From: Heterodera schachtii
Taxonomy: Eukaryota; Nematoda; Chromadorea; Rhabditida; Heteroderidae
Assembly (NCBI GenBank): GCA_023374025.1
Contig: SIJG01000001.1
Coordinates: forward strand, 3,247,946 to 3,311,945
Length of the DNA stretch: 64,000 nucleotides
Reading direction: 5' to 3'
Shown: one piece after another, positions 12,301-24,596 of the stretch
How the letters are laid out: each line of letters begins with the position of its first letter
Position numbering within the stretch: position 1 is the first letter of the stretch
Notes under the pieces: model-generated
Database searches by the model: none
What the model saw: the letters and a program-made list of their open reading frames with translations, nothing else
What the model was told of the DNA's origin: nothing
Position numbers and translations under genes: made by a program

Positions 12301-14044
12301 TCGGTGGGGCAACGACGGACAGCCGGGGACCTAAGGGGGAGACAACAGAAGGAAATGAGCAAAGTCAGGCAATTAGGCACCTCCAAACTTTTGTTCACAG
12401 TTGGGGTCAACAGGTATTTTGCATCGGGAATGGTGAGCAATCTGTGAGGAATTAAACGATGAAAATGGCACCGGAGGGGGGGAGGGGCATTGCCTTGGAG
12501 TGTTGACGCCCCAAAAGACGCAGTTGAGAATCACAGTGGCAAAGGGGGCAATCTGAGGGAGGGAGGGGTGGGGATGGATGCTTCAAATTCAAAGGCAAAG
12601 CCAATTCAAAGTCCATGGCCTTCCGTTCGTTCGCTTCGCTCACCTCACTGGCGAATCGCGACACGTATTTCTCCGGCTGCGCTTCGAATTCCTCCCTGTC
12701 GTAAACGCCACCGCCCTTTCTGATCATGTGATCAGCGCGTGAAACCACGCAGCCATAGACTTTGTTCAGCTCTGACCATAATTCATTAAGGGTGGGCATT
12801 GCCAAAGTGTCCCTTACGCCCTTTCTTCGCCACTTGCGGCAGCGTCGACGGGTCAATGAACTCGTGGGGCAAATGACGGAACAGTTCCATGGCACCGCCA
12901 GAAACATTTCCGGTGCCCGTGAACACTAAACTCACTCGCCTTAAATTTGACCCTTCTCCCCCAAAAACACCAAAAATAAGTGGCCCAATTGAGCGTGGCA
13001 TTCGATTCAATGCGATTTCGTAGCCGCAGTCGCGCACTGCGTTAATGGCCATGTGACTGAAATGGGCGGGGGATGAAATTCAATTTTTTGTGGCTTTGTT
13101 AGTTTTTCCGCGACCTGTCACTGTAATTGTGCGCAAGGGCAATGTGAATGAACGGCGTGTGATGGCCAAGTGCGAGCAGTCGGAGGCCCAACCCATGCAA
13201 AACGTCGATGAACCCGGTGTAACCAGCCCTGGCAAAGAACCAAACTCATCATCTGCGGAGGGGGACAGCACTTCTACAGTACCACTTCCCAAACATTACG
13301 ATACGAGTGCCCTCGTCGTCAGTGATTTTCTCGAAATCGATCAGTCTGATCTTCTGAAGAGCTTAAATGCCAATAGAGTGATCAGCCCCGAACCAACCCT
13401 GTGCAGAATGGTATCCAACCTAAACACAACAAAATGATTAGTCCCTTTGTGTTTTTTTGTACATTTCCATGTTGTCCGGCTGTGCTTTGATTGTGTGCGA
13501 GAAGAAGGCGTACGTTTTGTTCGGGATCAGGTCCTCGGCCGGCACCTGCTTCACCGAGAGGATCAGCTGAGCCGGGGAAAGGTCCTCTTGCACAGTCGCA
13601 CTGAAAAGGCAAACAAAGCGTGAATTAATGAGAAATGCCAAATCGGAGGACGAACCCGGCACCGACGTAATCTTGGATGGGAAAGGCCCTTCTGTTGGAG
13701 GGCTGAATGAGCACACGCACGCCATTCCGGGTCAGAACCTTCACATGGTTGGGGGACAGCGGAGCCCTTCTCTGAAGAAAGTTTAGCATTTATAGGGGGG
13801 AAGGGGGTGATGAAAGGGACCAAAACAAGGGACAAAAGCAGTGCCAAAATTGCCAATTCACCTCCCACGCGTTGATTGTCTCCCTTCGGATGCCAATTGT
13901 TGGCACGCCTCGACTTGTGTAGGAAAATGAAGAAGCCGTGGAATGATTGGAAGGGAGCAAAAAGGACGAAATGGAGGACACTGAGGAGGAGGAAGAAGTG
14001 GAAGGACGGACACGGAGAAGGGAAGAAAGTCGCGCACAAGTCAT
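9345..14044 (-). CDS. aass-1: Alpha-aminoadipic semialdehyde synthase (lysine-ketoglutarate reductase / saccharopine dehydrogenase)
   Basis: Twenty-five exons (first 13862-14044, last 9345-9411) sum to exactly 1008 codons, and every phase matches. The enzyme runs the first two steps of lysine breakdown in mitochondria: lysine plus 2-oxoglutarate to saccharopine, then to aminoadipic semialdehyde plus glutamate. The N-terminus is Ser/Arg-rich (mitochondrial presequence) before [16 protein letters not shown]. Reductase motifs are [41 protein letters not shown] and [10 protein letters not shown]. Dehydrogenase motifs are [13 protein letters not shown] (nucleotide fold), [39 protein letters not shown] and [12 protein letters not shown]. 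It is about 80 residues longer than the human protein. Exon 13398-13419 has only 22 bases and exon 12298-12330 only 33. Intron 12442-12493 is GC-AG. Intron 11579-11768 carries a CT microsatellite. Confidence 0.95.
11640..11765. repeat. CT-rich microsatellite in an aass-1 intron
   Basis: Imperfect (CT)n tract on the plus strand inside intron 15 of aass-1; purine-rich on the sense strand. Confidence 0.8.
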
Positions 14045-15320
14045 TGCTTTATTTATAAAGTTTCGAACCCCCGGGGGAGGAAGAGGAAAAACTTAAAATG
14101 AAAATAAAAGGAAATAAATTATGACAATTATTTTAGGGAACGGACACAAACACTGATTAAAGAAAGGGAATAACTTCAAAAAGGGGACGGAATGAATGGG
14201 TTGGCTGATTATTTATTATTGGAGTGATATTTAACGGCCGAATCAGTCACTGCCAATAAAAGAGCCCTCCTCCCCCCCCCCCCCATTCACTCATCACAAA
14301 TTTGAGAAGTTCCGCCCACTGATATTGGGAGAGAAGCTGATGTAACCATCGAAAAGTGTCAAAAGGGACAATTCAACACAACACGACGAAATTTACAGAA
14401 TATGAGGGGGGGGGGGGGCAAGAAACATTCTTTTGCAATATTTTCCAAATTCCCTAATGTCCCCCAATCGTTCTCAAGAGAATTGGTGTTTATTCGCTTT
14501 ATAAATAACTGATTTAGAATGAAGTGAAGGCCGGCCGATCAGCAGAAGAAAAGGGCGAGGGAAGTGACGACGGAAGGGCGGGGGGAGGGGGGGGGGGGAG
14601 AGAACGTGACAAAAACGACTGAATAATAATGTTCATTTGATTGGGTTAGGCTGATGCAATAATCGTCGGATCGAACGCTATGAGAAAAGAGAAGAAAAAG
14701 CAGCAAAACCGAAACCAAAGGGAGCAAATGACGAGCCGATCATTAGAAAGAAAGGGCCGAACTTCAAACGACGAGCAAACAAACAAATGACTCTGTGACT
14801 TTTTAAAGTACAAAAACTAAAGGAAGGATAAAAGGGATTTAGTCTTTCTCTTCCGCCAAATCAGCCTTAAGCCCTGCTGATGAAGTCAAATTCCGACACG
14901 TGGGCCTGAGAAAACACGTGAAAACGAGGAATTATTCAAAAATATGAGGGGGGGGGGAGGAGGGAAAATAACAACACGTGGGACCAAATCGAGCAATGAA
15001 AGGGAAAGAAAATGTGCAACTACGGAGGGGGGGGGGGGGTGGTCGATTTTCATTGAAATGGAGGCGAATTTCGTAGCTATCCCATGGGAAGTTGAAGAAG
15101 GGGGGAGAGAGAGAGAGGAAAATGAACCAATTAACGGCGAAATTATACATGTGAGATGGGAATGGCTGAAAAATAATTAATAATAACAAAACACCAGCGG
15201 AGATTGGATCAGACTTTTTTAGCTTTAATCGACAGAAGCCAAAGTAGAAAAGGGAAATAAATGTGTAAATCGCCAAATTCGGCACAGTCCGCCACTTCGT
15301 TTGGTGCCGTCTTCTTTCAA
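14045..15320. other. Intergenic region with G-run microsatellites
   Basis: Contains several G or C runs of ten or more bases (near 14271-14284, 14407-14418, 14586-14599, 15025-15038). On the minus strand 14872-14908 can be read as a short exon with an acceptor (TTTTCTCAG at its 5' side) ending in a stop, encoding AHVSEFDFISRA. No partner exon could be confirmed, so I leave it uncalled. Confidence 0.4.
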
Positions 15321-16544
15321 TTAGTCACTTTCCTTTCCGTCGCCCCTTTCGCCAAGGTTTTTCACTTGTCGCACTGTTATGTTCACTCGGCATTTGTTCG
15401 CATATTCGACCACTTCCTCTGCCTCTTTCCCCCATTTCCCAACGCTAAAAGTCGTTTCTCCGCTGAGAATTCTCGGCACCGCGTGGAAAGCGATTCGCTG
15501 AAAATCAGCCATCACCAAAACGTCGCCGGAACGGAGGAGAAGTGCATCGACTGGAAGGTCCGGGGTACGACCGCCAATTAGAAAAACGGCCGATTGGCCA
15601 AAGGAAAGGGAAACGAGCGGACGACGGAGGTCAATTTCCGATCTGAAAGGAAGGCAATCAATCCAAAGGAATGATCGATGGTCAGCCCAACTGAGTCAGT
15701 CCCTTAATATTTTGTAAATTTGCAAACATCGATTCATAGAAAATCATTTTATAGAAAAAGATAAATTCTCAAAAACATTTTTACGTGTCCGCGTGAGGAG
15801 AAATGGACGCATTCTTCGGATAGTAATTGACAATCGCAGCATCCGGCACGAGGGGGAACGAACCAAGCACTGAACTCAACAATCGCTCAATGTGCGGAAA
15901 CGACAACCAAAACGCACCATCGATCACCAATTTGGAAATTTGTTTAATTTCCATCGGCAGTGCTTTTTCTTCCATCGAATAATCTTTGCTAGTCCAATCG
16001 TAATCGAGGCCGAGTGTCGTCCATCGCAATTTCTCAGCTCCACATGTCTTGAAGACGGAACTGCCGGAATAAGTGCCATTGGACGACAAGTTGGTGATGT
16101 TAGGCGGTTCGGGGTACTCAAAAAGACTCCTTCCCAGCCAACGAAGCTGTTGCTCCTCAGAAAATAATTCGAAGAGAATGTACAACCCTGGTCGACTCGG
16201 TAAAGTGGAGACCATCCATTCATCTAAGGGCCTAAAAAGCTCTGCCATGCCATAGCACTGAACCGAATCAATTGTCTTGCATAACTTAGCCCATCCAATT
16301 TTTCTCGTTGCTCATAAATTTTGCTCCGTTGGTAATGAAAATTTTGATCAGTGGTCTCGAATATCCAAGGTGTGTACGTAGTCAATGGCTGCAGAAAACA
16401 AAAACGACTGTTGTTGTGAGGGTCAATAACATTGGATCGCCAATCGTAGCTTTTGTTTTTGTAAAGTTTAAATTGATTTCTGATCCCAATTTCGGGGTCA
16501 GACTTTGAAAAAGGGTCAATTACAGTAGAATACATCAAATTCAC
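15321..16544 (-). CDS. ALKBH1: ALKBH1-type 2-oxoglutarate/Fe(II) dioxygenase (with frame breaks)
   Basis: The C-terminal exons are 15321-15643 and 15779-16276 approx.; the N-terminal part reaches an ATG at 16544. AlkB-family enzymes remove methyl groups from nucleic acids; ALKBH1 acts on tRNA and DNA in mitochondria and nucleus. Seen here: N-terminal NQFKLYKNKS..NVIDP, the core EKLRWTTLGLDYDW, iron ligands H and D in ISPHADT (the motif continues SEIDLRRP in the next exon), VFLIGG, and third ligand His in FHAVPRIL, then CRVNITVRQVK near the end. Two frame problems exist. LVSLSF and GQSAVFLIGG are one base out of register at the A run 15600-15603. The N-terminal frame (ending RQLIRFS) also does not run into CYGMAELFRPL at about 16265 through any normal intron. 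Sequence error is likely, since all key residues survive. It shares a 206-bp divergent promoter with uba-2. Confidence 0.85.
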
Positions 16545-16750
16545 AAATTGAGTCTGGCTTAAAAGTTAAAAATATATATGTAAATGGTTGAAGAAATAAA
16601 TTAAAAATTTTATTTTTCTTACATTTCTATTTAAGAAAATTTAAAAGTTAAAGGCTATTTATTTATTTTCCACCGGCTATCGATCGAATTACCTACCTAA
16701 TTTCTTATAATTCAAAAAATATGTACCTAATCTAGCTTTTAAGCTTTAAT
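16545..16750. promoter_or_regulatory. Short divergent promoter region between ALKBH1 and uba-2
   Basis: Only 206 AT-rich bases separate two start codons facing away from each other, so both promoters must lie here or overlap the genes. No specific site was recognised. Confidence 0.45.
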
Positions 16751-18969
16751 ATGGGCACTGAACAAGAAATTAATTATCGCGAGCCTACCTTTTCCCAACG
16801 CATTGCCAACAGCAAAGTTTTCGTTATTGGTGCAGGTGGAATTGGTTGTGAACTTCTAAAAAATTTGGCACTGACAGGATTCAAAAAAATTAGTGTGGTA
16901 ATTTTTTTATTGATGGAACGGCATTCGAAAATGTCAACCTTCAGATTGACTTGGACACTATTGACATTAGCAATTTGAATCGTCAGTTTCTGTTTCGGAA
17001 GAAGCATGTCGGAAAATCCAAGGCGGAAGTTGCTAGTGAAGCAGTCAAACAGATAGCCCCTGACGTCGATATAACGTTTTTCCATGACTCAATTATGAAC
17101 GAGCGCTTTGACGTTGATTTCTTTCGGCAATTTTCTCTCGTTATGAACGCTTTGGACAACAAAGGTGGGAATGAATAGTCGATTTTTCATGTAACAAAAC
17201 AAAATTCATTTTTAGCCGCTAGAAGTCACGTGAATAGACTCTGTTTGGTTGCCGGGGTTCCTTTGATTGAAAGCGGTTCCGCGGGTTATCTCGGCCAAGT
17301 TGCAGTCATATTGAAAGGCCGTACTGAATGTTATGACTGCACACCGAAGCCGAACCAAAAGACATATGCAAGTTGTACCATCCGAAACACACCCACGGAA
17401 ATGATTCATTGCGTTGTTTGGGCCAAAAGTTTGTTCAAGTAAGTGACTCGAAAGGCTTATTATTAGGATCACGTTTAAACGCATATTTCATTTTGTTACG
17501 TTCTTTCCCTTTTAAATTAGTCAACTTTTTGGCGAGAGTGACCCCGATGACGATGTTTCACCTGAGACGGTCACTTCCGATGGAATGGGCGACCAAAAAA
17601 ACTCACAAACAATGGACAATGATGGGACGACAACCAATGGAAGTGTTATTTCTGCTGACAATGGGAATAGTAGTGCTAATGATGCGATTACAAAAAATGG
17701 AAAAATGAGCACACGGCAATTTGCGGAAGCGACGGATTACGGACCAAAACAAATTTTTGAGAAGGTTTGTTTAACAAAGTAAAACATTCTTGTTAAGTTT
17801 CAGACTTTTAGTTGTTCTTTGATGACATTAATTATTTGCTTTCGATGGCCGATCTTTGGAAGGAGCGGAAGAAACCAACGCCAATTCACTTTATGCAAAT
17901 TATTGACGAAGGTTTTCAATTTTCTAATGTGAATCTCTGATTTTTAAAATGGACTTTGTTTAACTAAAGGACTTGGTGGGAGTCGGCCGAATGAGGACGA
18001 GAACGAGCATTGGGGCGTATCGAAATGGGCTGAACTGTTTGAGGACTCTCTTTTTGCGCTTGCAGAAAGATACCGAGGAGCTGTCAAGGAAAAGCGAATG
18101 CTCATCTGGGACAAGGACGACGAGCCGGCAATGCAATTTGTTGCGGCCTGTGCCAATCTACGGGCTTACATTTTTGGAATCGGCACAAAACCATTGTTTG
18201 ACCTGAAAGGTTTTAATTGGTCGCGAAATGCCTTTTCAAAATTAGTTTTTAGCTATGGCTGGCAACATTATCCCGGCTATTGCCACAACCAATGCCTGTG
18301 TTGCTGGAATGATTGTCGTCGAGGCTCTGAAAATCGTTTCTGGTCAGCTGAGCAAATGTCGAACGGTAACTTTCGCTTGTCCAATTAATTCCCTTTTCAT
18401 TTGTTTAGATTTTTATCAAACGCTTACCAAATCCGCAAGGGAAAATTCTGGTGGACCAGGAACCCAGTGCTCCGTTCCCGAAATGTTACGTCTGTTCCGG
18501 CAAAGGAGAGGTGACACGACGCCCTCCAAAATATTGCCCATTTTTGGTGCTTTTTCAGGTGATTGTACACGTCAATTTAAATGAAATGTTGCTCAGAACA
18601 TTCCGTCAAAATGTTTTGGTCGGTGCTTTGAACATGTTGAAACCGGACGTGATGGATCTCTGCCAAAACCACCGAATTTTGCTCTCCAGTGAAGAAGGCG
18701 AAACCGACTCCATTTTGGACCGTTCTCTTGGCTTATTGGGAGTTTTGAACGGCACGCAATTGGAGTGCGATGACTATGCCCAGCAACTGAACTTCAAGCT
18801 CATCCTCTTCAACGACAACACACTGACGGGCGAACAGTTCAAAAAAGTCGAAGAACAGGCGACGAAAGGGGCGAAAAGCATTTCTGACGACAAACAGAAA
18901 AGAGACAACGAAATAGACGAGGAGGAGGGAGTGCCAGTGAAAAAGGCGAAGATTCTCTGCGAGAGCTGA
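16751..18969 (+). CDS. uba-2: SUMO-activating enzyme subunit 2 (UBA2)
   Basis: Nine exons (16751-16897, 16945-17164, 17216-17438, 17521-17764, 17812-17911, 17970-18209, 18253-18365, 18409-18510, 18559-18969) give 599 residues, close to the usual 640. With AOS1 this subunit adenylates SUMO and carries it as a thioester to UBC9 in the nucleus. Visible features: ATP-binding [31 protein letters not shown], the catalytic cysteine at about residue 176 in [13 protein letters not shown], zinc ligands CYDC and [32 protein letters not shown], and a ubiquitin-fold domain ([12 protein letters not shown]). The tail is basic/acidic with KKAKI, a likely nuclear signal. An Asn/Thr-rich insert lies after [12 protein letters not shown]. 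The gene is the first of three same-strand, closely spaced genes. Confidence 0.95.
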
Positions 18970-19190
18970 ATGGGCTTTACATTCCTTGAAATGTCCATCG
19001 TTATTATTATTATTGATGTTTTATTATTTTATCATTTAATTGCTTGCAAATTTTGTTATTTTTGGTCAATATTCCATTGTCACTGAAAATAGTTCCTTCG
19101 TTTATTTCATGAATTTGTTTGTTTCTGTCAATATTTATTTTTGCATTAATTGTCCCATTAAGAAAGGTCGTTTTATTTAGATTTTAGAAA

Positions 19191-21163
19191 ATGGATTTGT
19201 TAGAAATCATTGCCCAGAAAAGAAAGCAGATTGAGGATATCGCAATCGAACATGGGGTAATATTAGCATTTTGAACTCCCCAGAAATAATAGTTTTCAGA
19301 GTGGTGCGAAAATGATCAGACATTCTGATCTGTTTAAGAAAGAGAAGGACGCTTATTTGGAGCGACAAAAACAGCTGGGAAAGGAACAGCACCTTTCTGT
19401 CAAGGGTTTAAACACTGAGGAACTTTTGGACGCAAAGTTTTCATTGACCGGCTCGGATTCGATGCCGCGTCCCGAAGTTGTGCGTCGATTGAGAGCCCGA
19501 GGGCAGCCCATTCGGCTTTTTGGTGAATCCGATGCGATGGCTTTAAAGCGATTGAGGCGTTTGGAAATTGAAAAGACGGAACAAAATGAGGGGTGGAAGA
19601 ACGACTTTCAAGCGGCACTCAGTCAGGTGGAGAATGAGGAACTGATGGAGCAAGTGATCAGGGGGAAGCGTGGAAAGGACGAAATGGGCAGACACGACGT
19701 GCAAATTGAACAGAGTGAGGACGACGCCAGCTGGGACCAAATTGTGGTAAGAAGCATCATGGAGGGCGGTGCTTAACACATGCGGTTTCATTGGAGTTCA
19801 TATAAGATTTATAATGACGGTTCTTCCTTTAAAACAGAATTTTTGAGAGGATTCTTAAAAGTAACTTCTTTTCTAAACAAATTCGCTGTTTTTTGAAAAA
19901 AGATATTAGAAATTATTCATTTTAAATGAAAAAAAAATAATAGTTTTAAAAATTTTCAAGCAAAAACATACATGGTTTTTTATTCACATACGGCACTCAT
20001 TATAAAGTTCGATTGTCATGTTTTGAATTTCGCTTTTGTCAGATGATGGCACCTTTGCTTGGCAGTGGAAATGACCAGGCCGACTGCGACCTCATCCGGG
20101 CTTTTCTTTCCTACATTTTGAAACGCTGGGGAAAAGAGCTGAACGCACGGGAAGAGAGCATAAAGCGAAGTGCAACAGGCAAAATGCAAGCGGGAATGCA
20201 CAAACAAACGGTGGAACATCTCTCCCCGCTGATGAAATCCCTGGAAAAGTACACAGTGAACAACGACATCCGACTGTACTTGACCAACATTACCAAGTGG
20301 GACAAACAGACCCTTGACAAAGACAAGTGACTAAAAATGACAAGGGATAGAGACCAAACCAAACAATCACTTTACCATGGGTGTTCCCGTTTGGGTTTGG
20401 TATATCTTTTACCAATATAATCCTCTAACACTGAGTCTCATCTTTTGCTCACTTTGCATTTGATGACACAAAGGGAGGAAAAAGTGAATGATTGTAGCAA
20501 TACAACTTGAGTTTTCAGTCTTGCATATATAGAGACTTGAAAATGACAAAATTGTTGCACATTTTGCGGCCAATCATTGACGTTTTTATTTATTTGTTGT
20601 TCTTATATTTTCAGACTTTGTGTTGTCGAACGCAATTACATCGTCGCAAGCACTGCTTACATGGAAATGTCACTACTTTTCTTACAATCAGCTATTTTTT
20701 AGTCGTCCTTGCAATGTTTTCTTTTCTCAGGTCAATTGGCAATGCTCCGTGGCCCGTCGGAGTGACTCGGTCGGGCATCCATCAACGCCCCGGCTCATCA
20801 AAGGCGTACGTGTCCAATGTGGCACATGTGATGAATGACGAAACGCAGAGAAAGTAACCGAGTTTCAATTATTTAAATTTATATAAATTTTAAGATACAT
20901 CCACGGTCTTAAAAGGTATTAAATTATTAACCACGAGTTCTTGCACTTTAAATATTCTTTAATCACCAAAAAGGTCTCGTGCGAATAAACAAATGTTTTA
21001 TTAGTAAATTTAGAAGCATATCAAAATGAATTCGTTAAAGTGCAAGCAAATTTTACAAAATATTTTTAAACGCTTTTTTAGGATAATGTCAAAATGCCAA
21101 GAATTTTTCCCCACCGATCCCAGCAAATGTATGGAATTTGTGAAGAATAAAAGCGATCAATGA
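19191..21163 (+). CDS. PRPF18: Pre-mRNA splicing factor 18 (PRPF18)
   Basis: Seven exons: 19191-19256, 19300-19746, 20043-20296, 20615-20668, 20731-20853, 20895-20915, 21082-21163. They encode 348 residues, almost the human length. The protein works with the U5 snRNP and Slu7 in the second splicing step. Motifs: [21 protein letters not shown] near residue 100 (PRP4-like region), the helical Prp18 domain with [15 protein letters not shown], and the highly conserved loop [16 protein letters not shown] followed by [19 protein letters not shown]. Exon 6 is only 21 bases and is needed to keep KYIHGLKR intact. The start lies 222 bases after the uba-2 stop, so the two may be co-transcribed. Confidence 0.95.
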
Positions 21164-23250
21164 GAATGAATTTATTTTTATTTACAAACAATTGTTTGTG
21201 TCATTTTATTGATTCCATTTGTTTCTTTATGTTTTTTGTAATTTTTTTATGTGCACAGATTGAAAAATGGACCAGAAAGAGACTTCTAACTGCTGAACAG
21301 TTGCAGAAAATGCTTTTGGATGCTGAGAAAAGCGGAGAATATTCGTATGAAGGTCTTCTTCCAATTTGGGAGGAGGCGAAGGGAATGATTGAAAACGAAG
21401 AACAAATGGTTTCACTGTACACAACGTTTATTTATATGTCGAGGACGCTTCGCCGAAAGGGAAAAAAGTGAGCGGAAATTTTGAAGGTTGAATTTCAGGG
21501 GGGGGGGGGGTAAACAAAAAATTATTCTCAATTGTACTCTAAAAATCTCGTAATTGCAATATTTTTAAAATGCGTAATTCATAGATTTGAACTTCGACTC
21601 TTGCTCGGGGTTCGGAATGCTTTGTATTTCACTTGTTAAGGCAGTCCCGACTATTCGAGAGCGGAGGAACTCTTCCACGAGGGTTCGAATTTTCTCGAGG
21701 AATGCTTCGATAGTTTTTCCGATGCCAGCATTCGATTTGAGAAGAATTTCGCCTATTTTTGTTACACCAAAATTAAAAAAACTGACCAGGTTTCAGTTTT
21801 ATTGTTTTTTGATGCTCATTTTTCTTTGTTTAGGCTCGCGAAATTTGGAACAAATTGCTTGAGGGAGAACAGTCGGCCTTTCCTTGGCTTGAGGCAATTG
21901 CTCTCGAACGTTCTTACGGCGATATTTGTGGCTATTTTATTTTGCGTGTTATTCCGCATTATTCTGAGCTTTTTAGGGTACGCACGTCGTCTCTTTTTCA
22001 AGGCACTTGACGCCGTCACTTATCGTCAGGATGAAATATTTGGCCGATTTGTACAATTTGAACGGGAGGAGGGGACGAGGGACCAATTGGACTTGGCATT
22101 GGCACGAGTGAACGCCAAAGCGACGGAATACAACACATGGATGGAACAGCAGAAGTACAGCAAAACCAAACAGAAAATGGGACGAACGAACGAAATGAAA
22201 GGGCAAAAAACGGCGAAGAAAAAGGACAAAAAGAAAAGGGAAAAGAGACGACAAAAAGGGCACAGAAAAAGGCAAATGGACGGCAGGAAGAAAAACGACA
22301 AAAGGCTCAGAAGGAGGAAAAGGAAGGAGAAGAGGAGGAGGAGGAACAACGAGAAAATATGGAAGATGAGAGGGGGGAGACAAGTCAAATGGACGACAAC
22401 GAATGCACAACCGCAACATTTGAGGCAAGTGGCAAAAAATCAAAGATTTAACAGTCTTTGAAACGCCTAATATTTTCAGACTTCTTCCATCCCAATGGGC
22501 CCCGTTCTTCCGTGCATTGGCCAAAACAATAAAAAGGACGAACTGATGGAAAAAGAAATGGAGAAAAATGACGAGAAAAGGACCTTGGAAACGAACAAAA
22601 TGGCGAGTGAAAAGCGAAAAAGGCCGCCGAGTTTGTCCGAGAAAAGTTTTCCATACAACGCCGGACTGGAGAAGAACAAATTGTTTGTGAAGAAATTGGA
22701 CTGGGCGTGTACAGGCGAAGAACTCAAAGTAAGTAAGAAAAAGGGAAATGGAGCACAATTATGCTTTTTAAGAAATTTTTCGAGAAATTCGGCACTGTAG
22801 TGGACGCGCGAATTGTCACCAAATGGGACGGTCGCTCCAAGGGTTGTGCTTACGTCGATTTTGCCGACGAACAAAGCGCTTCCGCCGCTTTGATGGGGGC
22901 GGACGGAGCGGAGATAAGGGGCAGAAAAATATCAGTTTATTTGAGCAATCCGCCCACAAAACGGATGAAAATGGAGGAGGCAACAGGACGACCACAATTT
23001 GACAACCGATAAAACGAAGACTGTGGACGGGAAAACTGAACAAAAACAAGCGAAACAACAGACGAAGCCCTCAAGGCTGATGCCACGGGCGGCTTTTCTG
23101 ACCGGCGCTGGACAAAGGATCGGAAAAGCAAGCCGATTGATGTTGCCGATGAGCGGCATTTCGAAGAGAAGCGGAAATATCGCAACGGAAGGAAAGAGTG
23201 AATCGCCCGTCGGCGTTGTCACTGAATCAACGAAGGACATGAGCTTATAG
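21160..23250 (+). CDS. sart-3: SART3-like spliceosome recycling factor, 5'-shortened
   Basis: Exons: first ending 21467 (from an acceptor at 21258 or the ATG at 21160), then 21645-21789, 21834-21927, 21977-22154, 22202-22424, 22480-22728, 22773-22979 and 23020-23250. SART3 binds U6 snRNA and helps re-form U4/U6. Seen: HAT-repeat helices (ARRLFFKALDAVTYRQDE, DLALARVNAKATEYNTW), a Lys/Glu coiled segment, and one RRM (NKLFVKKLDWACTGEELK, SKGCAYVDFADEQSA, ISVYLSNPP) matching RRM2, then RLMPRAAFLTGAGQRIG. Missing: the first several hundred residues of HAT repeats and RRM1. The reading frame starts inside or just after the PRPF18 stop, leaving no room for them. Introns 22425-22479 (donor AG|GCAAGT) and 22980-23019 (40 bases) are GC-AG. 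The intron 22155-22201 is inferred from frame only. Confidence 0.8.
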
Positions 23251-24014
23251 AGGCAGAGGCGAACGGACAAATGATGAAAATGATTAAATATCCATTCAAT
23301 TGTTTCCCAATTTTTTGAATTGAATTTTGAGTTCATATGTGATTAGGATTACCGAGGAATATTGGCATAGGTGCACAAGGGGGGGGGGCACAGGGAGGGG
23401 GGGGGCCAATATTTTGGTACTTTTCGCTATGTGTACACAGGGCTAAAGCCGTATCGTACGAACTTTTTCTCCACCAAATCTGCTTAAATGAAAAATTTTT
23501 TAGAAGGAAAAGCATTATCCATGGTGTGTGGTTCTGAGGATGTGGTAGCGAAGTGTAACCGAAAAGTACCAAAATTTTTAAGTTTTTCATCTTTTCCTAT
23601 TTCATAAATTTTTAAAAATTCGTGAAATTGACTAAAATCGCAAAATTCTGTCCTTTTTGACAGAATTTGTAAACAAAATGCACTAATTCGAAGAACTTTC
23701 CTGGCCGGACCTGTTGATTATTTCCGTTTGCAACTTTCTCTAAATGTTAGAATTCTCTTGTTTTCTCATATTATTGCAGTATTCAAACTTTGTGCTTTCG
23801 AATGATACTAAAAATATAGGGTTTTTTCAAACATGAAAAAAATTGTTGTTGAAAAAACCGAGTATTTTCAATTGATTAGACTCATAAAAATACCTATCTT
23901 TGTCAAGCCCCTTCAAGTCAATATGAGTCGTTTGCTGTAAGACAAAAATAGGGGCCAACTTTACCGCTGTACGAATGTATTACAAATTAGGATAATTAAT
24001 TGAATAAATTGGGC
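23251..24014. other. Intergenic region
   Basis: No gene seen. It holds two G runs (23382-23390, 23397-23404) and a perfect 15-base inverted repeat (TTTTGGTACTTTTCG near 23413 and its complement near 23558) that may mark an old element. Confidence 0.4.
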
Positions 24015-24485
24015 GGTAATAGTTAAGATGGTTTTATTTGCCCCTATTTTTTCGTGAAAATTTTTAAAATTTAAAAACTCATTCCAAACAAGTATCTAGG
24101 GGTTTCCGAGGTCGCTGATCATGATTCTGGCATCCATTTCGCTCAATTTCTAACCTCGAACCCGAATTCGAACAAAAAGTCGAAACTTTAAATTTTCAAA
24201 TTTCGCTTTTTTCACCTAAAAACGATTTAATTTATCTTTTATTGCGATATTCGTGGTTTTCAGAATGTTCCATGTATTTAAATCGTTTTTAGACGAAAAA
24301 AGCAAAATTTGAAAATTTGAAGTTTCGACTTTTTGTTCGAATTCGGGTTTGAGGTTCGAAATTGAGCGAAATGGATGCCAGAATCATGATCAGCGACCCC
24401 GGAAACCCTTAGATACCTGTTTTAAATGACTTTTTAAATTTTAAAAATTTTCACCAAAATAGGGGCAACCATCCTAACTATTACC
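24015..24485. mobile_element. Foldback MITE, family A copy 1
   Basis: The 471 bp are almost entirely one long imperfect palindrome. The arms begin GGTAATAGTTA and end TAACTATTACC, with shared inner blocks such as GCCCCTATTTT, GAACCCGAATTCGAAC (arm at 24160) and its complement at 24338. A perfect 8-bp direct repeat AATTGGGC flanks it (24007-24014 and 24486-24493), so it is a clean insertion. No coding frame. The second copy is at 38119. Confidence 0.85.
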
Positions 24486-24596
24486 AATTGGGCGTTTCCA
24501 TTCAGTAAGCACTCATTCATTCTGATAGCATCATGAGCATTTCTTTCCCTGAAACAATAAAGGGCTATACTGTGACTTTAGTTTTGCCAATTTACT

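Noticed and set aside
21636..21644. In-frame TAA breaking sart-3
   Set aside because: Placing the acceptor at GGCAG (ending 21644) skips the stop and gives the right phase and family alignment.
22137..22758. Minus-strand 261-codon frame over sart-3
   Set aside because: It is the complement of the Lys/Glu-rich coiled segment and has no homology of its own.
23413..23572. 15-base inverted repeat as a further MITE
   Set aside because: Only one short block pairs, and no target duplication or clear ends were found.
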